DNA of 32,080 bases from positions 1-32,080 of the forward strand of contig CAIYUO010000081.1 in the NCBI GenBank assembly GCA_903929425.1. The letters run 5' to 3'. Below are positions 7,868 to 15,626 of this stretch, one piece after another. How positions within the stretch are numbered: position 1 is the first letter of the stretch; each line of letters begins with the position of its first letter. The notes under the pieces are model-generated. The model was not told the DNA's origin and ran no database searches. It saw nothing but the letters and a program-made list of their open reading frames with translations. The translations under genes were made by a program, and so were the position numbers. This DNA comes from an uncultured Bacteroidota bacterium (lineage in GTDB: Bacteria > Bacteroidota > Bacteroidia > Chitinophagales > Chitinophagaceae).

Positions 7868-7883
7868 TTAGTTGCATAACTAA
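7868..7883. promoter_or_regulatory. Candidate MarR operator: perfect 6-bp inverted repeat over the transcript start
   Basis: TTAGTT and AACTAA flank the four bases gcat, forming a perfect 16-base inverted repeat (TTAGTTgcatAACTAA). It begins two bases after the -7 element and ends four bases before the MarR start codon, so a bound dimer would block transcription initiation. MarR-family operators are typically short palindromes in this position; autoregulation is inferred. Confidence 0.5.
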
Positions 7884-7887
7884 CTAT

Positions 7888-8343
7888 ATGTCAAACAACC
7901 AATTTAAACGAGGGGAATTATACAGTGTCATTAATGGAATGGCAACAACAGCTGTTGCAAGAAGGCTTCAAAAAAACTTTCGCACTGCAGGTTTAGAAAT
8001 TACTATTGAACAATGGTCAGTTTTATATCATTTATGGAAGGAAGACGAATTAAGTCAACAGGAATTGGGCACACGCACATTTAGAGACAAGGCAAGCATT
8101 ACCCGGTTAATTGACAACTTAGAAAAACAAGGATTGGTTACACGTGTTGCGAGTAGTACCGATCGACGCATTAATAAAGTGTGCTTGATGGATGCTGCAA
8201 AACCATTGCAACAAATCACTTATGATTTAGCCAATCAAACAATGAATGAAGCATTGCAAAATATTAGTAAGGATGAAATTGAAGTAGTGAAAAATGTTTT
8301 GCAAAGAGTGTACGATAATTTAACACATCCAGATTTGATTTAA
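7888..8343 (+). CDS. MarR family transcriptional regulator
   Basis: A 151-residue winged-helix regulator of normal MarR length. Seen: an N-terminal dimerisation helix with LQKNFRTAGLEITIEQWSVL, a recognition region SQQELGTRTFRDKASITRLI, then NLEKQGLVTRVASSTDRRINKVCLMD with the D-R-R wing motif, and a C-terminal helix pair for dimerisation. MarR proteins usually repress their own gene and a neighbour and release DNA on binding a small ligand. A consensus promoter and a palindrome over the start site lie upstream. The next gene, an acyl-CoA dehydrogenase 47 bases downstream, suggests that the ligand may be an acyl-CoA or fatty acid, by analogy with FadR-like MarR proteins (inference). Confidence 0.93.
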   Translation: MSNNQFKRGELYSVINGMATTAVARRLQKNFRTAGLEITIEQWSVLYHLWKEDELSQQELGTRTFRDKASITRLIDNLEKQGLVTRVASSTDRRINKVCLMDAAKPLQQITYDLANQTMNEALQNISKDEIEVVKNVLQRVYDNLTHPDLI

Positions 8344-8390
8344 AAAAAGAAAGAACAAAAAGGTATTCTAAAAAATTAAAATAATATTTT

Positions 8391-10166
8391 ATGGGAACAA
8401 CAATTCATGGCGGAGAATGGATTATCAAAGAAGTAAAAGCTGCTGATGTATTTATTCCAGAAGAATTTAATGAGGAGCAAATTATGGTGCGCGATATGTG
8501 TAACCAATTTGTAGACACCGAAGTTTTACCAGTAGCCGATCGTATCGATAAATTAGAAGCAGGCTTAATGCCTTCCTTGCTTGAGAAAGCAGGTGAACAA
8601 GGTCTTTTAGGCATTACGGTTCCTGAACAGTATGGTGGGCTAGGTAAAGATTTTATAACAGCAACCATTGTTGCTGAATATTTAGGAGGAGGTTATTCAT
8701 TTTCAGTTGCGAATGCAGCACATACCGGCATTGGAACTTTACCCATTTTATATTTTGGTACCGAAGCGCAACGAAACAAGTATGTACCAAAATTAGCAAG
8801 CGGTGAATGGAAAGGTTCTTATGGTTTAACAGAACCCAACAGTGGATCCGATGCATTAAGTGCAAAAACAACTGCTAAATTATCTGACGACGGAAAACAT
8901 TATATTTTAAATGGACAAAAGTGTTGGATCACTAATGGTGGTTTCGCTGATGTATATACCGTGTTTGCAAAAATTGATGGAGAACAATTCACTGCCTTTA
9001 TATTAGAAAGAGGTATGGAAGGTTTTACACAAGGGCCAGAAGAACATAAAATGGGAATCAAAGGATCAAGTACGGTGCAATTGTATTTTCAAGATTGCAA
9101 AGTACCCGTTGAAAATCTTTTAGGTGAAATTGGTAAAGGACATATCATTGCATTTAATATTTTAAATATTGGTCGATTAAAATTAGGTGCTGCAACATTA
9201 GGTGGAGCACGCCGTGCAATATCTACAACGGTTCAATACGCAAAAACTAGAGAGCAATTCAAATTACCCATTGTAAAATTTGGAGCTATCCGTCATAAGT
9301 TAGCCGAAATGGCGATTCAAATGTGGGTGGGCGAAACAGCATTATACCGTGTGTCTCGCAACATTGATGAAATGGAAATTGAATTGGCCGCTGCTGGAAA
9401 AAATTTATCTGAAAGTTTATTGGGTGCAGCCGAAGAGTATGCTATTGAGTGTGCTATCTTAAAAGTGTTTGGTTCAGAAGCACTGGATTTTGTGGTAGAT
9501 GAAGGTGTTCAGGTTCATGGAGGAAATGGATACAGTGATGAATACTCCATTTCAAAAGCATACCGCGATAGTCGTATTAATAGAATTTATGAGGGCACCA
9601 ATGAAATTAATAGATTGTTGACGGTTGACATGGTATTAAAAAGAGCCATGAAAGGAAAGTTGGATTTAATGGGACCCGCAATGAGTGTGCAACAAGAATT
9701 AATGAGCATACCAGATTTTGGTGCAGACGAAGAAGGTGCATTTGCAAAAGAAAAAAAATACATTGCCAACTTTAAGAAATGTATTTTGATGGTAGCAGGT
9801 GCAGCGGTTCAAAAATTAATGATGACCCTAAATAAGGAACAAGAAATATTAATGAACATTGCCGACATGTCCATTGTTGCATTTCATGCAGAGAGTGCCT
9901 TATTAAGATTAGAAAAATTAACTACTTTAAAAGGTGAAGCTGCAACAAGCATTCAAGCAGATATTGTACGCACTTATATTTATGACGCAGCCGATGCGAT
10001 TAATAAAGCAGGTAAGGATGCCTTAAATAGTTTTGCAGAAGGTGATGAATTAACCATGATGTTAATTGGTTTAAAACGATTCACTAAAGTAGCTCCCTTT
10101 AATTCCAAGGATGCACGCCGTCGAATTTGCGCACAATTGGTTGCCGATGATGGTTACAAAATTTAA
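8391..10166 (+). CDS. Acyl-CoA dehydrogenase, long (VLCAD-like) form
   Basis: A 591-residue FAD enzyme that introduces the trans-2 double bond into acyl-CoA in the first step of beta-oxidation, passing electrons to electron-transfer flavoprotein. Seen: N-terminal helical domain (FNEEQIMVRDMCNQFVDTEV), the FAD/substrate signature YGLTEPNSGSDALSAKTTA, GQKCWITNGGFADVYTVFAK, the MGIKGSSTVQLYF segment, KTREQFKLPIVKFGAIRHKL, VQVHGGNGYSDEYSISKAYR, and IYEGTNEINR carrying the probable catalytic glutamate. About 170 extra C-terminal residues beyond a short-chain enzyme fit the very-long-chain type. It follows a MarR gene by 47 bases, likely in one operon, and ends in a strong terminator. Confidence 0.95.
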   Translation: MGTTIHGGEWIIKEVKAADVFIPEEFNEEQIMVRDMCNQFVDTEVLPVADRIDKLEAGLMPSLLEKAGEQGLLGITVPEQYGGLGKDFITATIVAEYLGGGYSFSVANAAHTGIGTLPILYFGTEAQRNKYVPKLASGEWKGSYGLTEPNSGSDALSAKTTAKLSDDGKHYILNGQKCWITNGGFADVYTVFAKIDGEQFTAFILERGMEGFTQGPEEHKMGIKGSSTVQLYFQDCKVPVENLLGEIGKGHIIAFNILNIGRLKLGAATLGGARRAISTTVQYAKTREQFKLPIVKFGAIRHKLAEMAIQMWVGETALYRVSRNIDEMEIELAAAGKNLSESLLGAAEEYAIECAILKVFGSEALDFVVDEGVQVHGGNGYSDEYSISKAYRDSRINRIYEGTNEINRLLTVDMVLKRAMKGKLDLMGPAMSVQQELMSIPDFGADEEGAFAKEKKYIANFKKCILMVAGAAVQKLMMTLNKEQEILMNIADMSIVAFHAESALLRLEKLTTLKGEAATSIQADIVRTYIYDAADAINKAGKDALNSFAEGDELTMMLIGLKRFTKVAPFNSKDARRRICAQLVADDGYKI

Positions 10167-10196
10167 AAAGAGGCGCATTAAAAATGCGCCTCTTTT
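10166..10196. terminator. Strong bidirectional terminator between convergent genes
   Basis: A perfect 13-base stem (AAAAGAGGCGCAT paired with ATGCGCCTCTTTT) and a five-base loop, beginning at the last base of the acyl-CoA dehydrogenase stop codon and 25 bases from the stop of the minus-strand molybdenum hydroxylase. The A and T runs on each side suit both directions. Confidence 0.9.
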
Positions 10197-10220
10197 ATGA
10201 TACAAATAATTTAGTATTAA

Positions 10221-12458
10221 CTATGCTTTCGCTTTAGCGAAACCTAATTTATCAGGCGTAATAGGTAAGTCTCTTACTCTTTTTCCTGTTGCATTATAAA
10301 CTGCATTTGCAACTGCTGCAGCAAATCCAATAAGTGCTATCTCCCCTATTCCCTTTGCACCAATATCATTCACATTCATATCAGGCTTATTTACAAACCA
10401 AGCATCAATCTGCGGTATTTGTGAATGTAAAGGAACATGGTAAGCTCCAAAACTTGCATTCATAATTTGTCCTGTTGTATGATCAATTTCAAGTTTTTCA
10501 GTTAAAGCCATGCCAATACCACCAACCACACCTCCTAACATTTGACTACGTGCTGTTTTGGGACTGATAATTTTACCAGCATCACCTGTCGTTACAACTT
10601 GCAATACTTTTATTTTTCCGTCTTTTGGATTAACAGCAAGTTTTACATAGTGTGACGAAAAAGAATTACTGGTGAATTTTAATTGTTCGGGTGTTTTACC
10701 AGTTGAATTAATCGTTAAATCAATCTTATCCTGTTTCGCTAATTTTAATAAGGAAACAATGTCAATATTTTTACTAGCATCTGCTTTTGATAACACCATT
10801 TCATTTTTAACTTCTAAGGCATCAGTTGTTAAAGCATTAAATCCAGGTGCATTTCCTATTGCCAATTCCTTTAATCTTAATTGTAAAGTTTTACAAGCCA
10901 AGTCAACGGCCGAACCAACTGTCGAAGTAGTACCTGATCCACCTTGTGAAGGACCCGGTGGCAAATCAGAGTCACCTAATTTAAATTTAATTTTTGTGAT
11001 AGGCATTTGCATTGCTTCAGCAGCAATTTTCGACATGGATGTTGTGGTACCAGGTCCCATATCACTTACGGCACACTCTAATAATAATTTACCATCATTG
11101 GATAAAACAGCACGAACCGATGCAGCACCTTTGCCTGCACCAAAAACACCTACTGCCATACCATATCCAATGAGCATTCCATTTTCCTTTAATGTACCAG
11201 GAACGGATGGTCTATTTTTCCAACCAATTTTTTCCATACCATAATCATAACAAGCCTTTAAATTGATATCAGAAAATGGTAATTTATTTTCAGGATTAAT
11301 CGCCGTAAAATTTTTAATTCTTAAAGCAATTGGATCCATTTTTAATTTATAGGATAATTCATCAATTGCCGATTCTAATGCAAAGCAACCTGTTGCTTCA
11401 CCTGGACCACGCATCCAAATAGGCGTACTTAAGTCAAGTGGCAGGATACTATATTTTGTATTTACATTTTCACATGCATATAAAAATTTTGAAACGTCAA
11501 CTATCCCTTCTCTAAAATCTTCATAGCGTGAAGTATTACTAATGGCTTCGTGATTAATAGATAAAAAATTACCCTCGGCATTAGCAGCAATTTTTACTTT
11601 TTGCCAAGCCTGCGGACGGTAACCAATTAAAGAAAACATTTGTGGACGTGTAATAACTAACTTAACAGGTCTATTTAATTTTTTAGCAGCAATACATGCA
11701 GCAGGCACGTTGGACCAGGATCTTAATGAACTTCCAAAAGCACCACCCACATTCTCAGCAATGACCCTTACATTTTTTTCAGGTAAACCAAAAGTTCTGG
11801 CCATTAAGCCCTGTGTACTTTTTGGACCCTGTGTTTTATCGTACAATAATAATTTATCCTCGGCTTCCCAATAAGCAATAGTAGCTTGTAGCTCCATAGG
11901 GTTATGTACTTCAATAGGAATATTAAATTCTGCCTCCACACTTGCAGCAGCCTTCACCTCGGTATCGCTACCTCTTTTATAAGTAACTGCCGGTTTTAAA
12001 TTTGCAGGATTTAAACGTGCTTTATCAAAATTAGTTTCAAAAGCTTCTGCTTCATATTCAGGTTTAATAAAACGTATAGCAGCGTTTGCATTTTCAAAAC
12101 TATCTGCAACTACAAGTGCAATAGGTTGTCCAAAAAAGCGCACTTTGTTATCATATAAAACTTTGTGGCCTCTCCACTCTGTCACGTTTTTTGGTCTATC
12201 GGCTGCATTGGTATTATAACCAGGCACAGCAGGACAATTCGCAAAATATATTACATCCAAAACACCGTTCAAGGCAAGTGCTTTGCTGGTATCAATATTT
12301 TTAATGGTGCCTTTTGCGATATTACTAGTTACAAAAACTGCATAAGCTAAATTGGGTAAGTTATGTTCAGCAGTATATTTAGCTTTACCCGTTACTTTGT
12401 CGGCTCCGTCCACTCTTTCATCTTCCCAAAATATCGACTTTGTATTTTTCTTATTCAT
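10221..12458 (-). CDS. Xanthine dehydrogenase family, molybdopterin-binding large subunit
   Basis: A 745-residue molybdenum-cofactor subunit of the xanthine oxidase family. These enzymes hydroxylate a carbon next to nitrogen in heterocycles, or oxidise aldehydes. Seen: the aldehyde oxidase a/b hammerhead start (WEDERVDGADKVTGKAKYTAE), ENVGGAFGSSLRSW, the WMRGPGEATGCFALESAIDE arginine motif, the cofactor loop PPGPSQGGSGTTSTVGSAVD, and the C-terminal DIGAKGIGEIALIGFAAAVANAV with the catalytic glutamate. No signal peptide is present, whereas the Fe-S partner 20 bases upstream has a Tat signal, so the folded pair is probably exported together. No FAD-binding medium subunit is encoded here. The substrate cannot be assigned from sequence; the two-subunit layout resembles isoquinoline/nicotinate dehydrogenase-type enzymes that pass electrons to cytochrome c. 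Confidence 0.92.
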   Translation of the reverse strand: MNKKNTKSIFWEDERVDGADKVTGKAKYTAEHNLPNLAYAVFVTSNIAKGTIKNIDTSKALALNGVLDVIYFANCPAVPGYNTNAADRPKNVTEWRGHKVLYDNKVRFFGQPIALVVADSFENANAAIRFIKPEYEAEAFETNFDKARLNPANLKPAVTYKRGSDTEVKAAASVEAEFNIPIEVHNPMELQATIAYWEAEDKLLLYDKTQGPKSTQGLMARTFGLPEKNVRVIAENVGGAFGSSLRSWSNVPAACIAAKKLNRPVKLVITRPQMFSLIGYRPQAWQKVKIAANAEGNFLSINHEAISNTSRYEDFREGIVDVSKFLYACENVNTKYSILPLDLSTPIWMRGPGEATGCFALESAIDELSYKLKMDPIALRIKNFTAINPENKLPFSDINLKACYDYGMEKIGWKNRPSVPGTLKENGMLIGYGMAVGVFGAGKGAASVRAVLSNDGKLLLECAVSDMGPGTTTSMSKIAAEAMQMPITKIKFKLGDSDLPPGPSQGGSGTTSTVGSAVDLACKTLQLRLKELAIGNAPGFNALTTDALEVKNEMVLSKADASKNIDIVSLLKLAKQDKIDLTINSTGKTPEQLKFTSNSFSSHYVKLAVNPKDGKIKVLQVVTTGDAGKIISPKTARSQMLGGVVGGIGMALTEKLEIDHTTGQIMNASFGAYHVPLHSQIPQIDAWFVNKPDMNVNDIGAKGIGEIALIGFAAAVANAVYNATGKRVRDLPITPDKLGFAKAKA

Positions 12459-12478
12459 GGTATATAAATTGGTGATGA

Positions 12479-13084
12479 TTAAATTTTAATTCCTGTTTTT
12501 GCAACTTCCTCAATGGCGTCAACAATATTTTGATAAGCACCACATCTGCAAATATTAGTGTCCATATAATTTTTGATTGCATCGCGTGATTTTGCTTGTC
12601 CTTCTCTAACACAAGCAACAGCTGACATAATTTGACCCGAGGTGCAATATCCACACTGAAACGCATCATGTTTTAAAAACGCAGCTTGCATAGGATGCAG
12701 CACTTCGCTGTTTGTTAAACCTTCAATCGTAGTGATTTTATTATTTTGATTAGCCACTGCTAATTGCATACAGGACTTAGTACGTTTACCATTTATATGT
12801 ATGGTACAAGCTCCACACTGCCCCATTTCACATCCTTTTTTGGTTCCCGTAAAATTCAACTCCTCTCGCAACAAATTTAAAATGGTAGTTCTGGCATCAA
12901 TTTCAAGATTCAATAATTTTCCATTAAGGGTAATGGTTAATTTTTCTTTTGCAATAGGTGTAGGAACAACACGGTCAATTGCAAATGCTTTTATAAGTGA
13001 ACTGGGTGTTAAATATAAAGCCGCAATCGCTGCAGACTTTTTTAAAAAACCTCTACGCGCATCATGATAATTACACGGTTTCAT
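12479..13084 (-). CDS. (2Fe-2S)-binding small subunit of molybdenum hydroxylase, Tat-exported
   Basis: A 201-residue electron-transfer subunit with two [2Fe-2S] domains. The first, plant-ferredoxin type, has C85, C90, C93 and C105 (GCEMGQCGACTIHINGK then SCM). The second, a four-helix domain, has C144, C147, C179 and C181 (FQCGYCTSGQIMS and CRCGAYQNI). The first 35 residues carry a twin-arginine signal: R10-R11 in ARRGFLKKSA followed by a hydrophobic stretch to about residue 35, so the assembled enzyme likely works in the periplasm. It is the first gene of a two-gene operon with the large subunit; an FAD subunit is missing, which suggests that electrons go to a cytochrome or other periplasmic carrier. 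Confidence 0.93.
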   Translation of the reverse strand: MKPCNYHDARRGFLKKSAAIAALYLTPSSLIKAFAIDRVVPTPIAKEKLTITLNGKLLNLEIDARTTILNLLREELNFTGTKKGCEMGQCGACTIHINGKRTKSCMQLAVANQNNKITTIEGLTNSEVLHPMQAAFLKHDAFQCGYCTSGQIMSAVACVREGQAKSRDAIKNYMDTNICRCGAYQNIVDAIEEVAKTGIKI

Positions 13085-13144
13085 TGGCTTTAATTGAATA
13101 ATTCGTTTAAAAAAATACTAGTCCTGTAATTTACAAAGCTTTAC

Positions 13145-13633
13145 TTATACAATTCTAACGTTTCGTGAAAAACTTTCTTCCAATGAAATCAAAGTCTCCG
13201 TTCTGTCAATTCCTTTAATTTTTTGAAGTTCATCATGAAGGACGTAACGAAGCTGTTGAATGTCTTTGCAAACAATTTCAACAAACATGCTGTAATTACC
13301 AGTGGTATAATTGACTCTAACTACTTGAGGTATTGATTTTAAAGCTTGTGCTACATTATCATACATGGAGCTCTTTTCTAAGTAAATACCAATAAAAGCA
13401 ATAATGTCATAGCCTAATACTTTTAAGTCAACAGCTAGTCTTTTACCTTGAACAATCCCTAACTCTTCTAATTTTTTGATACGAACATGAATAGTTCCCC
13501 CTGATACAAAAAACTGTTTACCCAAATCAGCATAGGAAACTTCGGCATCATCCATCATGGCTTGAATAATTTGCAAATCCAGCTTATCAAGGCTTTTGTC
13601 AATGTTTAATTTTGGGGTAATTTTTGGCTCCAT
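13145..13633 (-). CDS. Lrp/AsnC family transcriptional regulator
   Basis: A 162-residue protein with the two-part Lrp layout. Residues about 15-65 form the DNA-binding helix-turn-helix (LDKLDLQIIQAMMDDAEVSY, then ADLGKQFFVSGGTIHVRIKKLEELGIVQGKR). Residues 70-155 form the RAM ligand-binding domain (VDLKVLGYDIIAFIGIYLEK, then VVRVNYTTGNYSMFVEIVCKDIQQL and IDRTETLISLEES). Such regulators respond to amino acids and often control their own gene or divergent genes. It is divergent from the structured RNA transcription unit whose promoter lies at 13705-13736, so it may act there; that is inference from position. Confidence 0.94.
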   Translation of the reverse strand: MEPKITPKLNIDKSLDKLDLQIIQAMMDDAEVSYADLGKQFFVSGGTIHVRIKKLEELGIVQGKRLAVDLKVLGYDIIAFIGIYLEKSSMYDNVAQALKSIPQVVRVNYTTGNYSMFVEIVCKDIQQLRYVLHDELQKIKGIDRTETLISLEESFSRNVRIV

Positions 13634-13704
13634 ATTTATATAATTTTAAATAATATGCTAATTTATTAATAATATTCTATATTTTAAAAATAATGCTTAA
13701 AATA

Positions 13705-13736
13705 TTTGCAACATAAAGGCCATTATATTAGTTTTG
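13705..13736 (+). promoter_or_regulatory. Consensus Bacteroidota promoter driving the structured RNA
   Basis: TTTG (13705-13708), exactly 20 bases, then TAGTTTTG (13729-13736): a full match to TTTG-N19-21-TAnnTTTG. The predicted transcript start is near 13742. No protein-coding gene of normal size lies downstream on this strand before the terminator at 13960-13990. Confidence 0.72.
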
Positions 13737-13741
13737 ATTTA

Positions 13742-13990
13742 TCAAATAAGGGAAAACGCATCCTAAACCCTTAAATGATAAGTTCTTAATACTGTGGGGT
13801 GATGAAATCTTGGCAAACATGCCTCCTCGTCTCGGAGGTGGGGATAACGGGATAAACGAAACATAGAGCCGTCTAGCAATAGGCGACCAGGGTAGACCAC
13901 TCAACTTTGTGTTTTAGCTAACTGCCTCATGGAGGTTCGACCCCTCCCCCTACAGCAACAAAAAGCCGCTTACAAATGGAGCGGCTTTTT
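13742..13990 (+). ncRNA. Unassigned structured RNA with tRNA-like ends
   Basis: A stand-alone transcription unit of about 250 bases between a consensus promoter and a strong terminator. Pairings visible by eye: a 5' hairpin TAAGGG/CCCTTA (13747-13752 with 13768-13773); a closing helix of eight pairs, one G-U, joining 13792-13799 to 13948-13955; a D-arm-like hairpin (13802-13804 with 13818-13820) whose 13-base loop has the GG pair at 13812-13813; an anticodon-arm-like hairpin CCTCC/GGAGG (13822-13826 with 13834-13838, loop TCGTCTC); and a T-arm GGAGG-TTCGACC-CCTCC (13931-13947). The order mimics a class II tRNA, but about 92 bases replace the variable arm, with a possible GTCTA/TAGAC helix (13871-13875 with 13893-13897). 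The anticodon-like loop lacks U33, and no CCA is encoded. It contains a 15-codon ORF (13819-13866). It does not match tmRNA, RNase P, 6S or SRP RNA signatures that I know. The RNA gene is well supported by its flanking signals; its family is unknown to me. Confidence 0.6.
13960..13990. terminator. Strong terminator after the structured RNA
   Basis: A perfect 11-base stem (AAAAAGCCGCT with AGCGGCTTTTT) around a nine-base loop, with six T in a row on the plus strand. It starts four bases after the closing helix of the RNA. Its symmetry also suits the minus-strand ThuA gene ending at 14009. Confidence 0.9.
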
Positions 13991-14008
13991 TATTTCACAT
14001 TGATATAT

Positions 14009-14788
14009 TTATTTCTTCCCTGTTCCAGCCCAAATAATACCTGCTGCAATATGGCTTAAACAAGCTGGGTCTGTAAAGTCAGCAGCTACATGTCCTAGGT
14101 TGGTATAAAATGCACGACCTCCATCATAATTATGGTACCAAGCAATAGGATGAAAAGGACCCATTCCCTTCCCCGATACTGCTCCTCTGTTTGGATTTGC
14201 CTCCCAGCTTGCAACTGGATTATATGATTTTTCATCAACCGATAAAATTGTTTTTAATCCATCAATTTTATCAGGACCAAATTCATACCATTCATCAGTC
14301 CATTGTTTATTATTCGCAAATCCCTCTAATCCTGGGAAGCTACTGTCTAAAATGGTAAGTCTTGCACTTTGTATAGCAGGGTGAATAACAAACATTCTAC
14401 CAACTAGTTTAGTATACCAAGCCCAATCATATTCGGTATCTGAAGCACTATGAATTCCCATATAGCCTTTTCCAGACTGGATAAATCGCTCCATTACTTT
14501 TTGCTCCTGTTCATTGAATATATCGCCTGTGGTATTTAAAAAAATTACTACTTGGTAATTTGCCAATTTATTATCGGTAAATCCATAATTGTCTTCTAAT
14601 AAATCAACTTGAAAACGATGCTTAATCCCAAGCTGTTGAATAGCTAATACCCCTGCGTGAATAGACTCATGATGCCAACCTCTTGTAGTGGTTACCAACA
14701 AGGCTTTAAATTGATTTTGTGCGAATAGTGAAAAGGAAGTGCTAATAGTTAATAAACCTACTAGCCATAATTTAGATACATTTTTCAT
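14009..14788 (-). CDS. ThuA-like domain protein, secreted
   Basis: A 259-residue protein from the preferred start at 14788. The longer open frame, to 14878, would overlap the upstream gene by 56 bases, whereas starting at 14788 puts a signal peptide at the N-terminus (MKNVSKLWLVGLLTISTSFS, with a likely cleavage after LFAQ near residue 22). The mature part is a ThuA/trehalose-utilisation-type class I glutamine amidotransferase-like fold: KALLVTTTRGWHHESIHAGV, VVIFLNTTGDIFNEQEQKVM, the GKGYMGIHSASDTEYDW nucleophile-elbow region, and GRAFYTNLGHV near the end. The family is linked to sugar metabolism and often sits with glycoside-oxidising enzymes, but biochemical roles are poorly known. It lies 34 bases after a DUF2490 gene on the same strand, so they are probably one operon. 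Confidence 0.85.
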   Translation of the reverse strand: MKNVSKLWLVGLLTISTSFSLFAQNQFKALLVTTTRGWHHESIHAGVLAIQQLGIKHRFQVDLLEDNYGFTDNKLANYQVVIFLNTTGDIFNEQEQKVMERFIQSGKGYMGIHSASDTEYDWAWYTKLVGRMFVIHPAIQSARLTILDSSFPGLEGFANNKQWTDEWYEFGPDKIDGLKTILSVDEKSYNPVASWEANPNRGAVSGKGMGPFHPIAWYHNYDGGRAFYTNLGHVAADFTDPACLSHIAAGIIWAGTGKK

Positions 14789-14822
14789 AGCAAACAATTG
14801 TATGCTAAATGTAAGGAAATCA

Positions 14823-15602
14823 TTACATAATGTCAAGCAATTTATGCTTGCTTTCATGCTTAGTATGCCTAAAGTCAATGGTATTAAAAACCGAAATTCT
14901 TAAAACATCTGATTTAAGGTATTTATTGGGAGCATTATACTTTTGATATAAATTAGTATAGCCTAATTGTAAAATATTGTATTTATTCATGAAATAATAA
15001 AATCCTAAAAAAAATCGATTTTGATCGAAAGTATTGTAAACAATATTTTTTCCAAAATTTAAATAAAGCTCTTCCGATGTGACAAAGGAGATAGACCCTT
15101 TTTCATATTTATGTGCAGTCAAAGGAAATTGAGCTAATACTTGATACCTAAGTCTTGTGCTCAAATCAAACTCCCCAGTAGGAATTTTATTTTGTGTTGT
15201 TTCTCTATATCTTTCTTCCACCCTAATCCATTGAACCCACTTGGAATAATGATTACTTGTATTTAATTGTACCATTGTCCAAGGACGTAACTCTTTAATA
15301 TGGTCTATATGAGACAAGTTTGGATAACCATCAACATAAGTGAATGCACCAGTGTATTTAAAACGAGTATTGGCAAAATAGGAAGCCCCAGCTGTATATT
15401 CACCTGCATTTTTTGCATGCGTAAACCCATCAATTAATTTGAGTTGGATATCTAACCAACTACCCCATTTTTCAGAATATCTATTTTGATTTAAATAATC
15501 CCACCAAGATTCTTGCGAATGAATAGTTTGTGCATTCACATTCAAATAGAACAGTGAAAAAAATATAAATAAAAGTAAAGACTTGCCCATTATTGCGTGC
15601 AA
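14823..15602 (-). CDS. DUF2490-type outer-membrane beta-barrel-like protein
   Basis: A 259-residue protein that begins with a signal peptide (GKSLLLFIFFSLFYLNVNAQ, residues 6-25). An in-frame ATG at 15590 (MGKSLLL) may be the true start. The rest alternates aromatic and polar residues in strands, for example FKYTGAFTYVDGYP, WVQWIRVEERYRE, LSTRLRYQVLAQFPL, LYLNFGKNIVYNTFDQNRFF and YNILQLGYTNLYQKY, as in DUF2490 family barrels. The pattern WDYLNQNRYSEKWGSWLDIQ at the mature N-terminus and LRPW in the middle are typical of that family. Function is unknown; it probably sits in the outer membrane. It is first in a probable operon with the ThuA-like gene. Confidence 0.82.
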   Translation of the reverse strand: MHAIMGKSLLLFIFFSLFYLNVNAQTIHSQESWWDYLNQNRYSEKWGSWLDIQLKLIDGFTHAKNAGEYTAGASYFANTRFKYTGAFTYVDGYPNLSHIDHIKELRPWTMVQLNTSNHYSKWVQWIRVEERYRETTQNKIPTGEFDLSTRLRYQVLAQFPLTAHKYEKGSISFVTSEELYLNFGKNIVYNTFDQNRFFLGFYYFMNKYNILQLGYTNLYQKYNAPNKYLKSDVLRISVFNTIDFRHTKHESKHKLLDIM

Positions 15603-15626
15603 TTTCTATATTTTTTTAGATAGCAT

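Noticed and set aside
10672..11244. 190-residue open frame on the plus strand inside the molybdenum hydroxylase gene
   Set aside because: It lies opposite a well-recognised gene with catalytic motifs and resembles no family; it is an antisense shadow.
13799..13873. Hammerhead ribozyme (TGATGA ... CGAAAC ... GTC)
   Set aside because: The core would have G in place of C3, and the 10.1-11.1 pair and stem II do not form next to the core.
13793..13955. Reading the structured RNA as tmRNA (ssrA)
   Set aside because: It has a T-arm and closing acceptor-like helix, but the core is only about 165 bases, the 5' end lacks the usual GGGGCUGA/GGAUUUGAC region, and no frame ends in an ALAA-type tag.
13793..13955. 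Reading it as a functional leucine or serine tRNA, or an intron-bearing tRNA
   Set aside because: The anticodon-like hairpin is complete (not split) but lacks U33 and has a pyrimidine at 37. The 92 extra bases are too few for a group I intron and lie after the anticodon arm, not in its loop.
14789..14878. N-terminal extension of the ThuA-like protein
   Set aside because: It overlaps the upstream DUF2490 gene by 56 bases and precedes a good signal peptide that starts at 14788.
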